A stretch of 64,000 nt of DNA from Kitasatospora aureofaciens (GTDB lineage Bacteria > Actinomycetota > Actinomycetes > Streptomycetales > Streptomycetaceae): NCBI RefSeq assembly GCF_001188955.3, contig NZ_JPRF03000034.1, forward strand, positions 21,504 to 85,503. Direction: 5' to 3'. The notes beneath the pieces were generated by a model. It was not told where the DNA came from. It made no database searches and saw only the letters and a list, made by a program, of their open reading frames with translations. Below are positions 44,598-52,680 of this stretch, piece by piece. Position 1 is the stretch's first letter. Every line of letters begins with the position of its first letter. The translations under genes were made by a program, and so were the position numbers.

Positions 44598-47096
44598 TCA
44601 TTCTCCCTTGTGACCGGTGGTCGCGACAGTTCCATTGCTGATCACTGCTTCGGTGCCGGTGACACCCGCCGCCGCCACCGCCGGAACTCCCGCCTCGCGC
44701 AGGAGGATCGCCAGGTGGCCGAGGGCCGAGCCCTGGTCGAAGACGAAGCCGGACACGTGCTCGATCAGCACCGAGAGCACCGCGTACGGGCGCGAGGCGA
44801 CGACGATCGGCTTCTGGTCGAAGGCCTTGACGGCGTCCAGGATGCGGGCGAGGCCGTCGTGCTCGCTCACGTCCTGCGACTTGTTGATGCTCACCGCGGG
44901 CCCGATGGACAGGCGGCGCAGCAGCTCGTCGTCGTCCAGGCGCAGCAGCGGACCCTGCGCGGTGCCGGGCGAGATGGACACCTCGCCGTGGGCCACCACG
45001 ACCGTGTCGTCACCGTCGAGCACGGAGTAGTCGACGAAGAACAGGCCCGGCCCGTCCAGGACCCACTCGATGGTCACCGGACCGTACTTGTCGTGCATCG
45101 CGGTGGTGAACCGGGCGATCTCGTCGAGGTGCTCCAGCAGCGCCTCGCCGCTGGGCGCGGCCGACACGTTCTCGGGCGCGTCGAAGCCGAGGGAGATGTC
45201 GCCGACCACGATCGTCTCGCCGCCGGCGGTCCCCCGGTTGAGCGCCATCAGGCCCTCGTCGGTGTACTCGACCACGAGGCCGTCGCCGGCCCGGCGGGAG
45301 ATCACGCCGAGGCTGCCGCGGATGAAGTCCCGGACCACGACGGCGTGCAGGAGGGTGCCGTCGGCCGTGGCACCGGTGGTCAGCGCGAGCTGGTCGAGCA
45401 CCTCCTCCTTGGGCACGACGATCTGACGCAGGGTGTCACCGAAGTCCAGGACGCACTCGTTCGAGCCGCCCGACAGCTCCTCCCGGAGCCGGCCGGCGGT
45501 GGCCTCGTCGTGCAGGCCCCGGCCGTTGAACTGGAGCACCCAGCCGGCGCCCACGGACACCCCGACGGAGTGCGCCATCCGGTGGGCCGGTCCGCGCTTG
45601 GCCGTGTAACCGCCGTAGACGGCCGCGACCTCGGCCAGGTGGAACGAGGCGGGCAGCTCGTCGAAGTACAGCCGGTAGGACTCGGCCACCGGCTCCGACG
45701 AGACGCGCGACTGCTCGCGGACGGCCGTCAGCGGGCGGACCTGGATGAGGTGCAGGCCCTCGTCGTCCACCGCCCACTCGACGTCGACGTCCCCTCCCTG
45801 CTGCTCCCGCAGCGCCCGCGCCAGCTCGACCACCTGGGCCAGGGCCTCCTGGTCACCGGCCGGGTGGGAGGCGTCGGCGTCCGCGAGCTCGGCCGAGTCG
45901 GTGCGCTGCGGCACGGCGACACCGGCCACCAGCTCGTCGGCGAGCCCCTCGACGTACTCGATGCTCACCCGCTGGTCCTCGGCGCCGTCCAGCCCGGTGA
46001 ACGCCACGCCGGCGAGGCGCGGACGCACCAGGCGCTGGACGATGACGGCCAGCCGCGGCGCCGGGTCGAAGTCGCCGGCCCGGATGCGGGCGGCGACGGC
46101 GGGGGCCTCGTAGTAGGAGCGCCAGCACTGCTCGACGGCCGCGATCGCCTCGTCCGCGCCGCGCACACCCAGGATCGACTGGTGCACGCCGGCCTGGCTG
46201 GAGCCCTCGGTGTCCTCGTCGAGTCCGGAGGAGCGGACCGCGAGCTCCACGTCGGCGTCCTTGAACACCTCGTTGAGGCGGGCCCGGAGCAGCTTGCGGG
46301 CGTCGTCGCCGAGCCGGATCTGCGCGCCGGTCTTCTGGATCCGCTCGACGGTGTCGGTGAAGAACGCGCCCACCGTCGCCTTGAGGTCGCTGAACGCCTC
46401 GGCGAGGTCGGCCCGGTGCTCGTCGGTGAGCGAGTCCACGAACTCCCCGGCCGGCACCACGAAGGCGGTCGGCACCCGGAAGGCGTGGCTGGAACGGGCG
46501 AGCTGCGCGAACTTGGGGCCCACCTCGGCGACTTCGACGCTGGCGCCGAGTCCGGGGAAGCGCTGACGGGCGAACTGCTTGTCGAAGTCGACGTGGATGT
46601 CGCTCGACCGCGGGCCTACGGAGCCCTGGTACTTGCCGTCGTAGAGGACGATGTCACCCTGGGGGCGCCACCACATCATCTGACCGATGTTGATGCCGCT
46701 GTACACCCGGACCCGGTTCATCGAGTAGAGCTGCAGGGTCCACTGCCCCGTGTAGCCGATGTCGCCCAGGCTCGCGGAGAGGTTGATGAACAGGCCCAGT
46801 CGGGCCACCGAGGAGCGCGCCGCGAAGGTGGGCGCGTAGTGCTCGCTGCCGAGCACCTCGATGGTGTGGGCCAGGTAGAGTCTCCCCGGTTCGAGTACGT
46901 ATCCCTCCTCCGGGATCTCGATCTCCTCGAACTCATTGGTCTGCCGGGCGTCCAGCGGCATCGTCTGGTAGACCCGCAGGGTCTTTCCGAGCCGGAAGTT
47001 GTAGCTGTTCGGGTTGACCTGCTCAGGTGTGAACGGCTCGATGGTGATGCGGCCGTTCGCTCGCTCGCGCGCTATCTCGTTACCCGTGAGAATCAT
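44598..47096 (-). CDS. Fusion of a dCTP-deaminase-like domain with a PEP-synthase/dikinase-like protein
   Basis: 832 aa. Residues 1-165 are a Dcd-type domain (LTGNEIARERANGRI, PNSYNFRL, RSSVARLG at 94-101, GINIGQMMWW), but the catalytic Glu position is Gln122 (TLQLYS). Residues 190-455 are a PPDK/PEP-synthase ATP-grasp (VRSSGLDEDTEGSSQAGVH, VDVEWAVDDEGLHLIQVRPL). Residues 470-700 hold a divergent middle region with an ATP-grasp-like echo (TIEWVLDGPGLFFVDYS). Residues 705-832 are a swivelling domain with phospho-acceptor His794 in GHLAILLREAGVPAV. It may phosphorylate a nucleotide-like substrate through a phospho-His. I know no described protein with this order. It is the first enzyme gene of the cluster, 102 bp after the small peptide gene. 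Confidence 0.85.
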   Translation of the reverse strand: MILTGNEIARERANGRITIEPFTPEQVNPNSYNFRLGKTLRVYQTMPLDARQTNEFEEIEIPEEGYVLEPGRLYLAHTIEVLGSEHYAPTFAARSSVARLGLFINLSASLGDIGYTGQWTLQLYSMNRVRVYSGINIGQMMWWRPQGDIVLYDGKYQGSVGPRSSDIHVDFDKQFARQRFPGLGASVEVAEVGPKFAQLARSSHAFRVPTAFVVPAGEFVDSLTDEHRADLAEAFSDLKATVGAFFTDTVERIQKTGAQIRLGDDARKLLRARLNEVFKDADVELAVRSSGLDEDTEGSSQAGVHQSILGVRGADEAIAAVEQCWRSYYEAPAVAARIRAGDFDPAPRLAVIVQRLVRPRLAGVAFTGLDGAEDQRVSIEYVEGLADELVAGVAVPQRTDSAELADADASHPAGDQEALAQVVELARALREQQGGDVDVEWAVDDEGLHLIQVRPLTAVREQSRVSSEPVAESYRLYFDELPASFHLAEVAAVYGGYTAKRGPAHRMAHSVGVSVGAGWVLQFNGRGLHDEATAGRLREELSGGSNECVLDFGDTLRQIVVPKEEVLDQLALTTGATADGTLLHAVVVRDFIRGSLGVISRRAGDGLVVEYTDEGLMALNRGTAGGETIVVGDISLGFDAPENVSAAPSGEALLEHLDEIARFTTAMHDKYGPVTIEWVLDGPGLFFVDYSVLDGDDTVVVAHGEVSISPGTAQGPLLRLDDDELLRRLSIGPAVSINKSQDVSEHDGLARILDAVKAFDQKPIVVASRPYAVLSVLIEHVSGFVFDQGSALGHLAILLREAGVPAVAAAGVTGTEAVISNGTVATTGHKGE

Positions 47097-47198
47097 CGTT
47101 ATCCATCCAGTCGCTCCCGATGTGGGGGGCACTACGTGTGCGGGGAGGTCCTTCGGCCGTACGGCTCGCCCGGCGCGGTGGTCCGCCTGGGCGGCTGC

Positions 47199-47396
47199 CT
47201 AGGATCGGTCGTCCGCCGTGACCTGCGCAGTTGTCACCGACGAGGCCACCGGCAGGCCGCCCCAGCCGGTATCGCCGGGAAGGGCGACCATGATCGCGCC
47301 CGCGATGAGTGCGAGGCCCGAGAATCCGAGGGCGATTCGTCCGACGAAGCGCCGGGCGAGCTCGCCCGCACTGAGGTTTCGCATGCTGTTCGTCAT
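47199..47396 (-). CDS. Small membrane or exported peptide heading the cluster
   Basis: 65 aa. A basic N-terminus (NLSAGELARRFVGR) is followed by one hydrophobic stretch (IALGFSGLALIAGAIMVAL) and a polar tail with DTGWGG and TTAQVTADDRS. It resembles short exported peptides found next to LuxR-type regulators in streptomycetes, but I cannot name it. The ATG at 47396 overlaps the stop of a four-codon open frame (ATG ACT GGA TGA) that has the better ribosome-binding site. A shorter start at 47384 is possible. A RiPP precursor role is possible but unsupported by adjacent modification enzymes other than the ligases. Confidence 0.55.
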   Translation of the reverse strand: MTNSMRNLSAGELARRFVGRIALGFSGLALIAGAIMVALPGDTGWGGLPVASSVTTAQVTADDRS

Positions 47397-47409
47397 CCAG
47401 TCATGAGGA

Positions 47410-47430
47410 ACCCCTTGCGTCACAAGGGGT
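47410..47430. promoter_or_regulatory. Hairpin covering the ribosome-binding site of the cluster leader
   Basis: ACCCCTTG (47410..47417) and CAAGGGGT (47423..47430) form a perfect 8-bp stem over a 5-nt loop. On the minus strand the AAGGGG ribosome-binding sequence of the leader lies in the 3' arm, so folding would hide it. It may be a translational switch, a protein operator, or a simple terminator for readthrough. Confidence 0.5.
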
Positions 47431-47551
47431 GGGGTGTTGATCACCTTGCCACGAGCCCGCATTAAGATACGGCGCGCTGACCGTGCACCTTGCTGCATGG
47501 CAACAAGTTCCGCGGCGTGCAGACCGGTTCGAAACGGGGTAATTCCGGCAT

Positions 47552-48565
47552 ATGGATAGACGTGCGGTCGACTCGCAGCTCCTCCATCAGCTGTATGGAT
47601 ATGTGCTCTCACGCAAGGATCCCGTTGCCCGGGTTGCCGACTTCGCCACCGTCTACGGGGGTTCGGCCGAGGAGGCCGAGGAACTCGCGGAACAACTGCT
47701 CGCCATGGGCCTGCTCGCCCACGACCCGCGCGGAGGCCTGGTCGCGATCTCCCCGGACGAGGCCGTCGCCCGGCGCGTCAGCCCCCTCGAGCGCGAGATG
47801 CGCGCGCGACGCTCCCTGATCGAGCGCAGGCGCGGCCAGCTGATGTCCTTCCTGCCCGTCTTCGAGGCGAGCCTGAGCAATCACCAGTCACCCGGACCGT
47901 TCGAGGTGATCGAGAGCCTCCCCGCGGCCCTGACCGCGATCGAGGAACTCGCGGCCGGCTGCGAGGACGAGGTGTTCACGGCGCAGCCGGGCGGCGCCCG
48001 TGCGGCCGACATCCTCGAGGAGGCCGCGCCCCGCGACGAGGCGATCCTGCGCCGGGGCATCCGGATGCGCGTGCTGTACCAGCACACCGCACGGTTCAGC
48101 CCGGGCACCAATGTCTACGTCGAGAGGATCAGTCGGCTCGGCGGCCAGGTACGCACGCTGGACGACCGTTTCACCAGGATGCTGGTCTTCGACCGGAAGA
48201 CCGCCGTCATCGCGGTGCCCGGCAACCCGAACGCCGCCGCCATCGTGCGGGAACCGAGCATGGTCGCGTTCATCGTGGACACCTGCCAGCGCCTGTGGCT
48301 GATCGCCCAGCCCTTCACGGCGGAGTCGAGCTCGCACGCCGAGATCGAGAGCAACCTGCGCGAGGCGATCGTCCGGATGCTCACCGAGGGCATGACGGAC
48401 TCGTCCATCGCGCTGCGCCTGGGCATGTCCGTACGGACCTGCCGCCGCCACATCGCCGACCTGATGACGGACCTGAAGGCACAGAGCCGCTTCCAGGCGG
48501 GCTACGCGCTCGCCATGTCACAGCTGCTCAACACCGACGCGCGGGCCGACACCGGCGAGAGGTGA
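47552..48565 (+). CDS. LuxR-type regulator with TrmB-like N-terminal region
   Basis: 337 aa. A winged-helix-like N-terminal part (YGGSAEEAEELAEQLLAMGLLAHD) is followed by a TrmB/PLD-like sensor part (LRRGIRMRVLYQHTARFSPGTNVYVERI, VFDRKTAVIAVPG) and a C-terminal LuxR HTH (EGMTDSSIALRLGMSVRTCRRHIADLMTDL). This type is common in Streptomyces biosynthetic clusters. It is transcribed away from the small peptide and the 17-gene run and is the obvious candidate regulator. The ATG sits at the family N-terminus; no strong Shine-Dalgarno is seen. Confidence 0.85.
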   Translation: MDRRAVDSQLLHQLYGYVLSRKDPVARVADFATVYGGSAEEAEELAEQLLAMGLLAHDPRGGLVAISPDEAVARRVSPLEREMRARRSLIERRRGQLMSFLPVFEASLSNHQSPGPFEVIESLPAALTAIEELAAGCEDEVFTAQPGGARAADILEEAAPRDEAILRRGIRMRVLYQHTARFSPGTNVYVERISRLGGQVRTLDDRFTRMLVFDRKTAVIAVPGNPNAAAIVREPSMVAFIVDTCQRLWLIAQPFTAESSSHAEIESNLREAIVRMLTEGMTDSSIALRLGMSVRTCRRHIADLMTDLKAQSRFQAGYALAMSQLLNTDARADTGER

Positions 48566-48811
48566 CGTGCCGGTCCCTCCGCGCGGACGTCCGTTCGTCT
48601 CCTGGTCCCGCGACGACGACCGGTGATCCGGCCCCCGGCTCCGCCACGCCCTCAGACGCCGAGGCCGACGTCGGCGAAGGGCGGGGCACTCAGGCCGAGC
48701 GCGCCGCCCGGCGAGCAGGACGAACCACATCACGCACCCCGGCGTCGGACGCCCGCACTCACGGTTCCAGGGAGTTCCTCCAACTCGCTTGGCGACAAGG
48801 TACGTTGAGGC

Positions 48812-49510
48812 ATGACGCAGACAACCCTTCCACCGACGCCGGGGACCGCCGTACTACCCCCGGCGCTGCGCGGGTGGCTCGGACCGGTTGCGGGGTCCGC
48901 CGCGTCGGTGGTCGCCCTGCTCGGGGTCCGGTACGCCGGTGAGGGCGGGCCGGGGAGGGCGGACGCGCGGGTCGGGGCCGCGGTGGAGGGGGTGCGGCCG
49001 CCGTGGCGGTCCGTCGCACTGCTCCTGGACTCCCTGGGGGAACCGGTGGGGGCCACGGCGCTGGTCATGGCCGTCATGACGGGCTGTCTGCTGCTCCGGC
49101 GCCCTCGCGCGGCGGTGTTCACGGTTGCCGCGGTCGGCGCGACGGTGGGGGCGGCGACGCTGCTCAAGCACCTGGTGGGGCGCACGATCCACGGCGAGAA
49201 CCTGTCGTACCCGAGCGGGCACACCGCCTTCGCCACCTCGCTCGCCCTCACGGTGGCACTGCTCGCGACCGGCCGCCCCGGCCAGGACGGCCACCCCAGC
49301 CGGTACGGGTTCGGGCTGGCCGCGGCGCTGGTGGCCGGTGCCGCCATGGGCTGGGCGCAGGTCGCCCTCGGCGCCCACTACCCCACCGACGCCCTCGCCG
49401 GCTGGTGCACCGCCCTGGCGCTGGTACCGGTGACCGCCTGGCTGGTGGACCGGACGGCCGACCGGCGGGCCCGTCGAAGGGCCGACGCCGGTCGACAGCC
49501 GGGTCGCTGA
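48812..49510 (+). CDS. PAP2-family membrane phosphatase
   Basis: 232 aa with about five or six predicted spans. The three PAP2 catalytic motifs are visible: KHLVGRT (motif 1, with Thr in place of Pro), YPSGHTAFA (motif 2, catalytic His) and VALGAHYPTDALAG (motif 3, nucleophile His). Such enzymes dephosphorylate lipid phosphates such as undecaprenyl pyrophosphate or phosphatidic acid. It stands alone, converging on the polysaccharide cluster with a 22-bp gap. Recycling of the lipid carrier used there is possible but not shown. Confidence 0.87.
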   Translation: MTQTTLPPTPGTAVLPPALRGWLGPVAGSAASVVALLGVRYAGEGGPGRADARVGAAVEGVRPPWRSVALLLDSLGEPVGATALVMAVMTGCLLLRRPRAAVFTVAAVGATVGAATLLKHLVGRTIHGENLSYPSGHTAFATSLALTVALLATGRPGQDGHPSRYGFGLAAALVAGAAMGWAQVALGAHYPTDALAGWCTALALVPVTAWLVDRTADRRARRRADAGRQPGR

Positions 49511-49532
49511 CACGCCGCTCCCCGAGGCCGCG

Positions 49533-50858
49533 TCACGCCAGGCGGCGGAACACCGGTTTCACCGGCCGCCCGCCCAGCCAAGGGGTGGGGTCACCGGCGT
49601 CCAGGGCCTTCCGGTACACGGCGCACGCCCCCGCCACCACGTCGACGGTGTGGTCGATGTCGGCCTCGTCGAGTGCGCTGCTCACCACGAACGACGGGGC
49701 CAGCACCCCGCCCGCCAGGAGCTGTCGCAGGAACAGGGTGCGGTATGGCTGCGACGGCTGTCGCCGCTCGTCGAGGGTGGCGTACACCAGGTTGCTGGCC
49801 CTGCCCCGGACCACGACGTGGTCGCCGACGCCCGTGGCGGCGGCGGCCTCGCGGACACCGGCCGCCAGCCGCTCCCCGAGGGCGTGCAGTCGCGCGGTGA
49901 CGCCCTCCTCGACGTAGGTGGTCTGGACAGCCATCGCGGCGGCCAGCGAGTGGGTCTCCGCGCCGTGTGTGGTGGACAGCAGGAACACCCGGTCGCCGAC
50001 CCCGCGAAGCCCGCCCCGCTCCATCAGGTCGCGGCGCCCGGCCAGCGCGGAGACGGCGAAGCCGTTGCCCAGCGCCTTGCCGAAGGTGGAGAGGTCGGGG
50101 GCGACTCCGTACAGGCCCTGGGCGCCGGCCTCGGACCAGCGGAAGCCGGTGATCATCTCGTCGAAGACCAGGACGCAGCCGTGCCGGTCGGCCAGTTCGC
50201 GCAGGCCGGCGAGGTATCCGGGCGGCGGCTCGGTGTGGCCGGCGGGTTCGAGGACCAGGCAGGCGACCTCGCCCCGGTACCGGGTGAGCAGTTCCTCGGT
50301 GGCGGCCAGGTCCCCGTAGGGGAAGGCCACGGTGAGTTCGGTGGTCGCGGCCGGGATCCCGGCGGACATCGGCGTGGTGCCGATGAACCAGTCGTCGACG
50401 GAGAAGAACGGCTGGTCCCCGCAGACGGCCACCAGCCGGCGGCCGGTGACGGCGCGCGCGAGCCGCACGGCGGCGGTGGTGACGTCGGAGCCGTTCTTCG
50501 CGAACTTCACCATCTCGGCGGTCGGCACCGTGGCCAGGAAGTGTTCCGCGGCCTCGACCTCCACGACGGACGGCCGGACGAAGTTGCTGCCGCGGTCGAG
50601 TTCCCGCCGCACCGCCTCCAGGACGCGAGGGTGGGCGTGGCCGAGGCTGACCGAGCGCAGGCCGGAGCCGTACTCGACGTAGCGGTTGCCGTCGACGTCC
50701 CAGACGTGGGCGCCGCGGCCGTGGCTGATGACCGGGGCCAGGCCGTCGGGGTACTGGTCGTCGCCCTTGGCGTAGGTGTGGGCGCCGCCGGGGACGAGGG
50801 CGTGCAGCCTCTCGTTCGCGGACCGCGACCGGGGCAGGGAGAACTCTTCGGCGTCCAC
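49533..50858 (-). CDS. GSA-type class III PLP aminotransferase
   Basis: 441 aa. Class III fold of the glutamate-1-semialdehyde aminomutase branch: LVPGGAHTYAKGDDQYP, NGSDVTTAAVRLARA, VFDEMITGFRWSEAGAQ and the PLP Lys in STFGKALGNGF. Here it ends a sugar cluster and probably adds an amino group to, or epimerises an amine on, a side-chain precursor rather than making haem. I chose the GTG at 50858, which has GAGG six bases upstream; the GTG at 50870 overlaps the preceding stop (GTGA) and is the alternative. Confidence 0.85.
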   Translation of the reverse strand: MDAEEFSLPRSRSANERLHALVPGGAHTYAKGDDQYPDGLAPVISHGRGAHVWDVDGNRYVEYGSGLRSVSLGHAHPRVLEAVRRELDRGSNFVRPSVVEVEAAEHFLATVPTAEMVKFAKNGSDVTTAAVRLARAVTGRRLVAVCGDQPFFSVDDWFIGTTPMSAGIPAATTELTVAFPYGDLAATEELLTRYRGEVACLVLEPAGHTEPPPGYLAGLRELADRHGCVLVFDEMITGFRWSEAGAQGLYGVAPDLSTFGKALGNGFAVSALAGRRDLMERGGLRGVGDRVFLLSTTHGAETHSLAAAMAVQTTYVEEGVTARLHALGERLAAGVREAAAATGVGDHVVVRGRASNLVYATLDERRQPSQPYRTLFLRQLLAGGVLAPSFVVSSALDEADIDHTVDVVAGACAVYRKALDAGDPTPWLGGRPVKPVFRRLA

Positions 50859-50866
50859 GCCGGACC

Positions 50867-51418
50867 TCACCTCTCCTCTTGGCTCAGGGCTTCGGCGAGG
50901 CTCGGTGCCTTCCGGTCCCGCTCGGACATCGATGTGGCCGGCAGCGGCCAGGGGATGGCGAGTTCGGGGTCGTCGAAGGCGATCGTCACGTCCTCGGCCG
51001 GGTCGTGCGGGCGGTCGATCCGGTAGGAGACGTCGGCCGTCCCGGTCAGCGCCTGGAAGCCGTGGGCGCAACCCGCCGGGACGTACACGCTCGCCTGGGT
51101 GTCGCCGGACAGTTCGAAGAAGGCCCGGCCGCGGTAGGTCGGCGAGTCCGGCCGCAGGTCCACCACGACGTCGAAGACCCGCCCGTACGAGCAGCGCACC
51201 AGCTTGGCCTCGCCGGCGCCGGAGCGCAGGTGCAGGCCGCGCAGCACGCCCCGGACCGAGCGGGACAGGCTGTGCTGGACGAAGGCGTTCGGGTCGAGGC
51301 CCACCGAGCGGAGCACGTCGGCGTCGAAGGTGCGGCAGAAGAAGCCGCGCTCGTCGGCGTACGGCGTCGGTTCGAACAGGTACGCGCCGGCGATCGCCGG
51401 AACTCCGGTCACCTTCAC
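50867..51418 (-). CDS. RmlC-like dTDP/NDP-4-dehydrosugar 3,5-epimerase
   Basis: 183 aa, RmlC cupin fold: DERGFFCRTF, FVQHSLSRSVRGVLRGLHL (catalytic His), KLVRCSYGRVFDVVVDLR and VPAGCAHGFQALT. It would epimerise a 4-keto-6-deoxy nucleotide sugar at C3 and/or C5. Since the only nucleotidylyltransferase here is a CDP-glucose type, the substrate is probably a CDP-4-keto sugar. The GTG start overlaps the pyruvyl transferase stop (GTGA). Confidence 0.87.
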   Translation of the reverse strand: MKVTGVPAIAGAYLFEPTPYADERGFFCRTFDADVLRSVGLDPNAFVQHSLSRSVRGVLRGLHLRSGAGEAKLVRCSYGRVFDVVVDLRPDSPTYRGRAFFELSGDTQASVYVPAGCAHGFQALTGTADVSYRIDRPHDPAEDVTIAFDDPELAIPWPLPATSMSERDRKAPSLAEALSQEER

Positions 51419-52680
51419 GGCGTCTCCCTCGGAGTGTCGGCCCTCGAGGTGTCGGTCCTCGGGAAGAGGGCGGTGGTCAGGGCGGTGAACTGCTGCTCGA
51501 GCTGCCGACTTGCCGTCCGGTTCCGCTCCTCGAGGGTCTGCCGCAGCTCCGCGGACCGTTTCTCCAGCTCCCGGAACTGCTCGAGCAGCCGGTCGGGGTC
51601 GACCTCGCGCGCGGGGTGGCAGTACGCGCCCAGCCCCATCCGCTCCATGAGGGCGTCGCTCTTCGCCGCGTAGCTCAGGGCGAGGGTCGGTGTGCCGGCC
51701 TTCAGGGCGCAGACCAGATTGTGGTAGCGGGTGGCCACCACGGTGTCGGCGGCGGCCGTCTCCGCCGTCAGGTCGGCCAGTGAGGTCGCCTCGACGGCGG
51801 AGGCCAGCGGCGAGTCCACCGCGTCGAGGATCGCGGCGACCACGCGCGCGTCGACCCCGTCGCCGGTGAGCAGCCGGACCGGCCGCCCGTCCTCGACCAG
51901 CGCACGCACGAAGCGGGTCGTGCCGTCGAGGTAGCGCCGGTGGATCCGCTCGGCCCGCGCGCGGTCGTCGTTGCCGCCGTGGAAGTCCATGACGCCGACG
52001 CAGACCGGGCCCGGGGAACCCGGCGGGCCCGGGGAGGCGGTGCCCGGCGGCGTCGGCAGGGCGAAGGCGAGGTCCGGGTGGACCGCGTCCCGTGCGGTGT
52101 CCACGCCCATCGCCCGCACGGCGTCGCGGGACAGCGCGTCCCGGTAGGACCGGTAGGCGGCCAACCGCGCCGACCAGCGCACCAGGGCCCGGGTCGGCCG
52201 GTCGGCGATCGCGGCGGCGCCGACACCGACCAGCGCCACCCGGGTGCCGAACAGCCGGCCGGAGGCGCAGAGCAGGAACAGCGCGTACGGGAAGCCCCAG
52301 GGCCGCAGCGGCAGCGTGGCCTCCAGGACGCCCATGCCCGGCACGATCACCACGTCGTGCCGGCGCACCCAGGCGGCGGTGCGGACGGGGTCGACGAGTT
52401 TGCCCAGGCCCTTCGCCGCGATCGCGCCCGCCCGCGAGGCGGTCCGGTACTCGCCGCGGTACCAGTTCAGCCGGGTGGCGGGGATCCGGTACCGGGCCGC
52501 GACGACCTCGGGTCCGCCGCACAGCGCGTCCACGGCCGCCTCGGGGTGCTCGGCGCGCAGGTAGCCGAGCACGGCCTCCAGCGACCCGTCGTTGCCGAGG
52601 TTGCCGGAGCCGAGCAGGCCGAACAGCCCGACCCGCACGGGGGTTTGCCTCGTTCGCGCCGGTTGCCTCGTTCGCCTCAT
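51415..52680 (-). CDS. Polysaccharide pyruvyl transferase family protein
   Basis: 421 aa with the CsaB/PssM-type layout: VGLFGLLGSGNLGNDGSLEAVL at the N-terminus, VIVPGMGVLEATLP, HPDLAFALP, then VATRYHNLVCALKAGTPTLALSY and a C-terminal coiled helix (REVDPDRLLEQFRELEKRSAEL). Family members add pyruvate ketals from PEP onto sugars of exopolysaccharides. The last 60 residues are predicted coiled coil. ATGA overlap with the glycosyltransferase gene. Confidence 0.86.
   Translation of the reverse strand: MRRTRQPARTRQTPVRVGLFGLLGSGNLGNDGSLEAVLGYLRAEHPEAAVDALCGGPEVVAARYRIPATRLNWYRGEYRTASRAGAIAAKGLGKLVDPVRTAAWVRRHDVVIVPGMGVLEATLPLRPWGFPYALFLLCASGRLFGTRVALVGVGAAAIADRPTRALVRWSARLAAYRSYRDALSRDAVRAMGVDTARDAVHPDLAFALPTPPGTASPGPPGSPGPVCVGVMDFHGGNDDRARAERIHRRYLDGTTRFVRALVEDGRPVRLLTGDGVDARVVAAILDAVDSPLASAVEATSLADLTAETAAADTVVATRYHNLVCALKAGTPTLALSYAAKSDALMERMGLGAYCHPAREVDPDRLLEQFRELEKRSAELRQTLEERNRTASRQLEQQFTALTTALFPRTDTSRADTPRETP

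Noticed and set aside
36557..47096. Anti-phage defence by dCTP depletion
   Set aside because: Stand-alone dCTP deaminases are known in defence, but these Dcd domains are altered at catalytic positions and sit in a biosynthetic run with CTP synthase, ligases and an exporter, which argues against simple nucleotide depletion.
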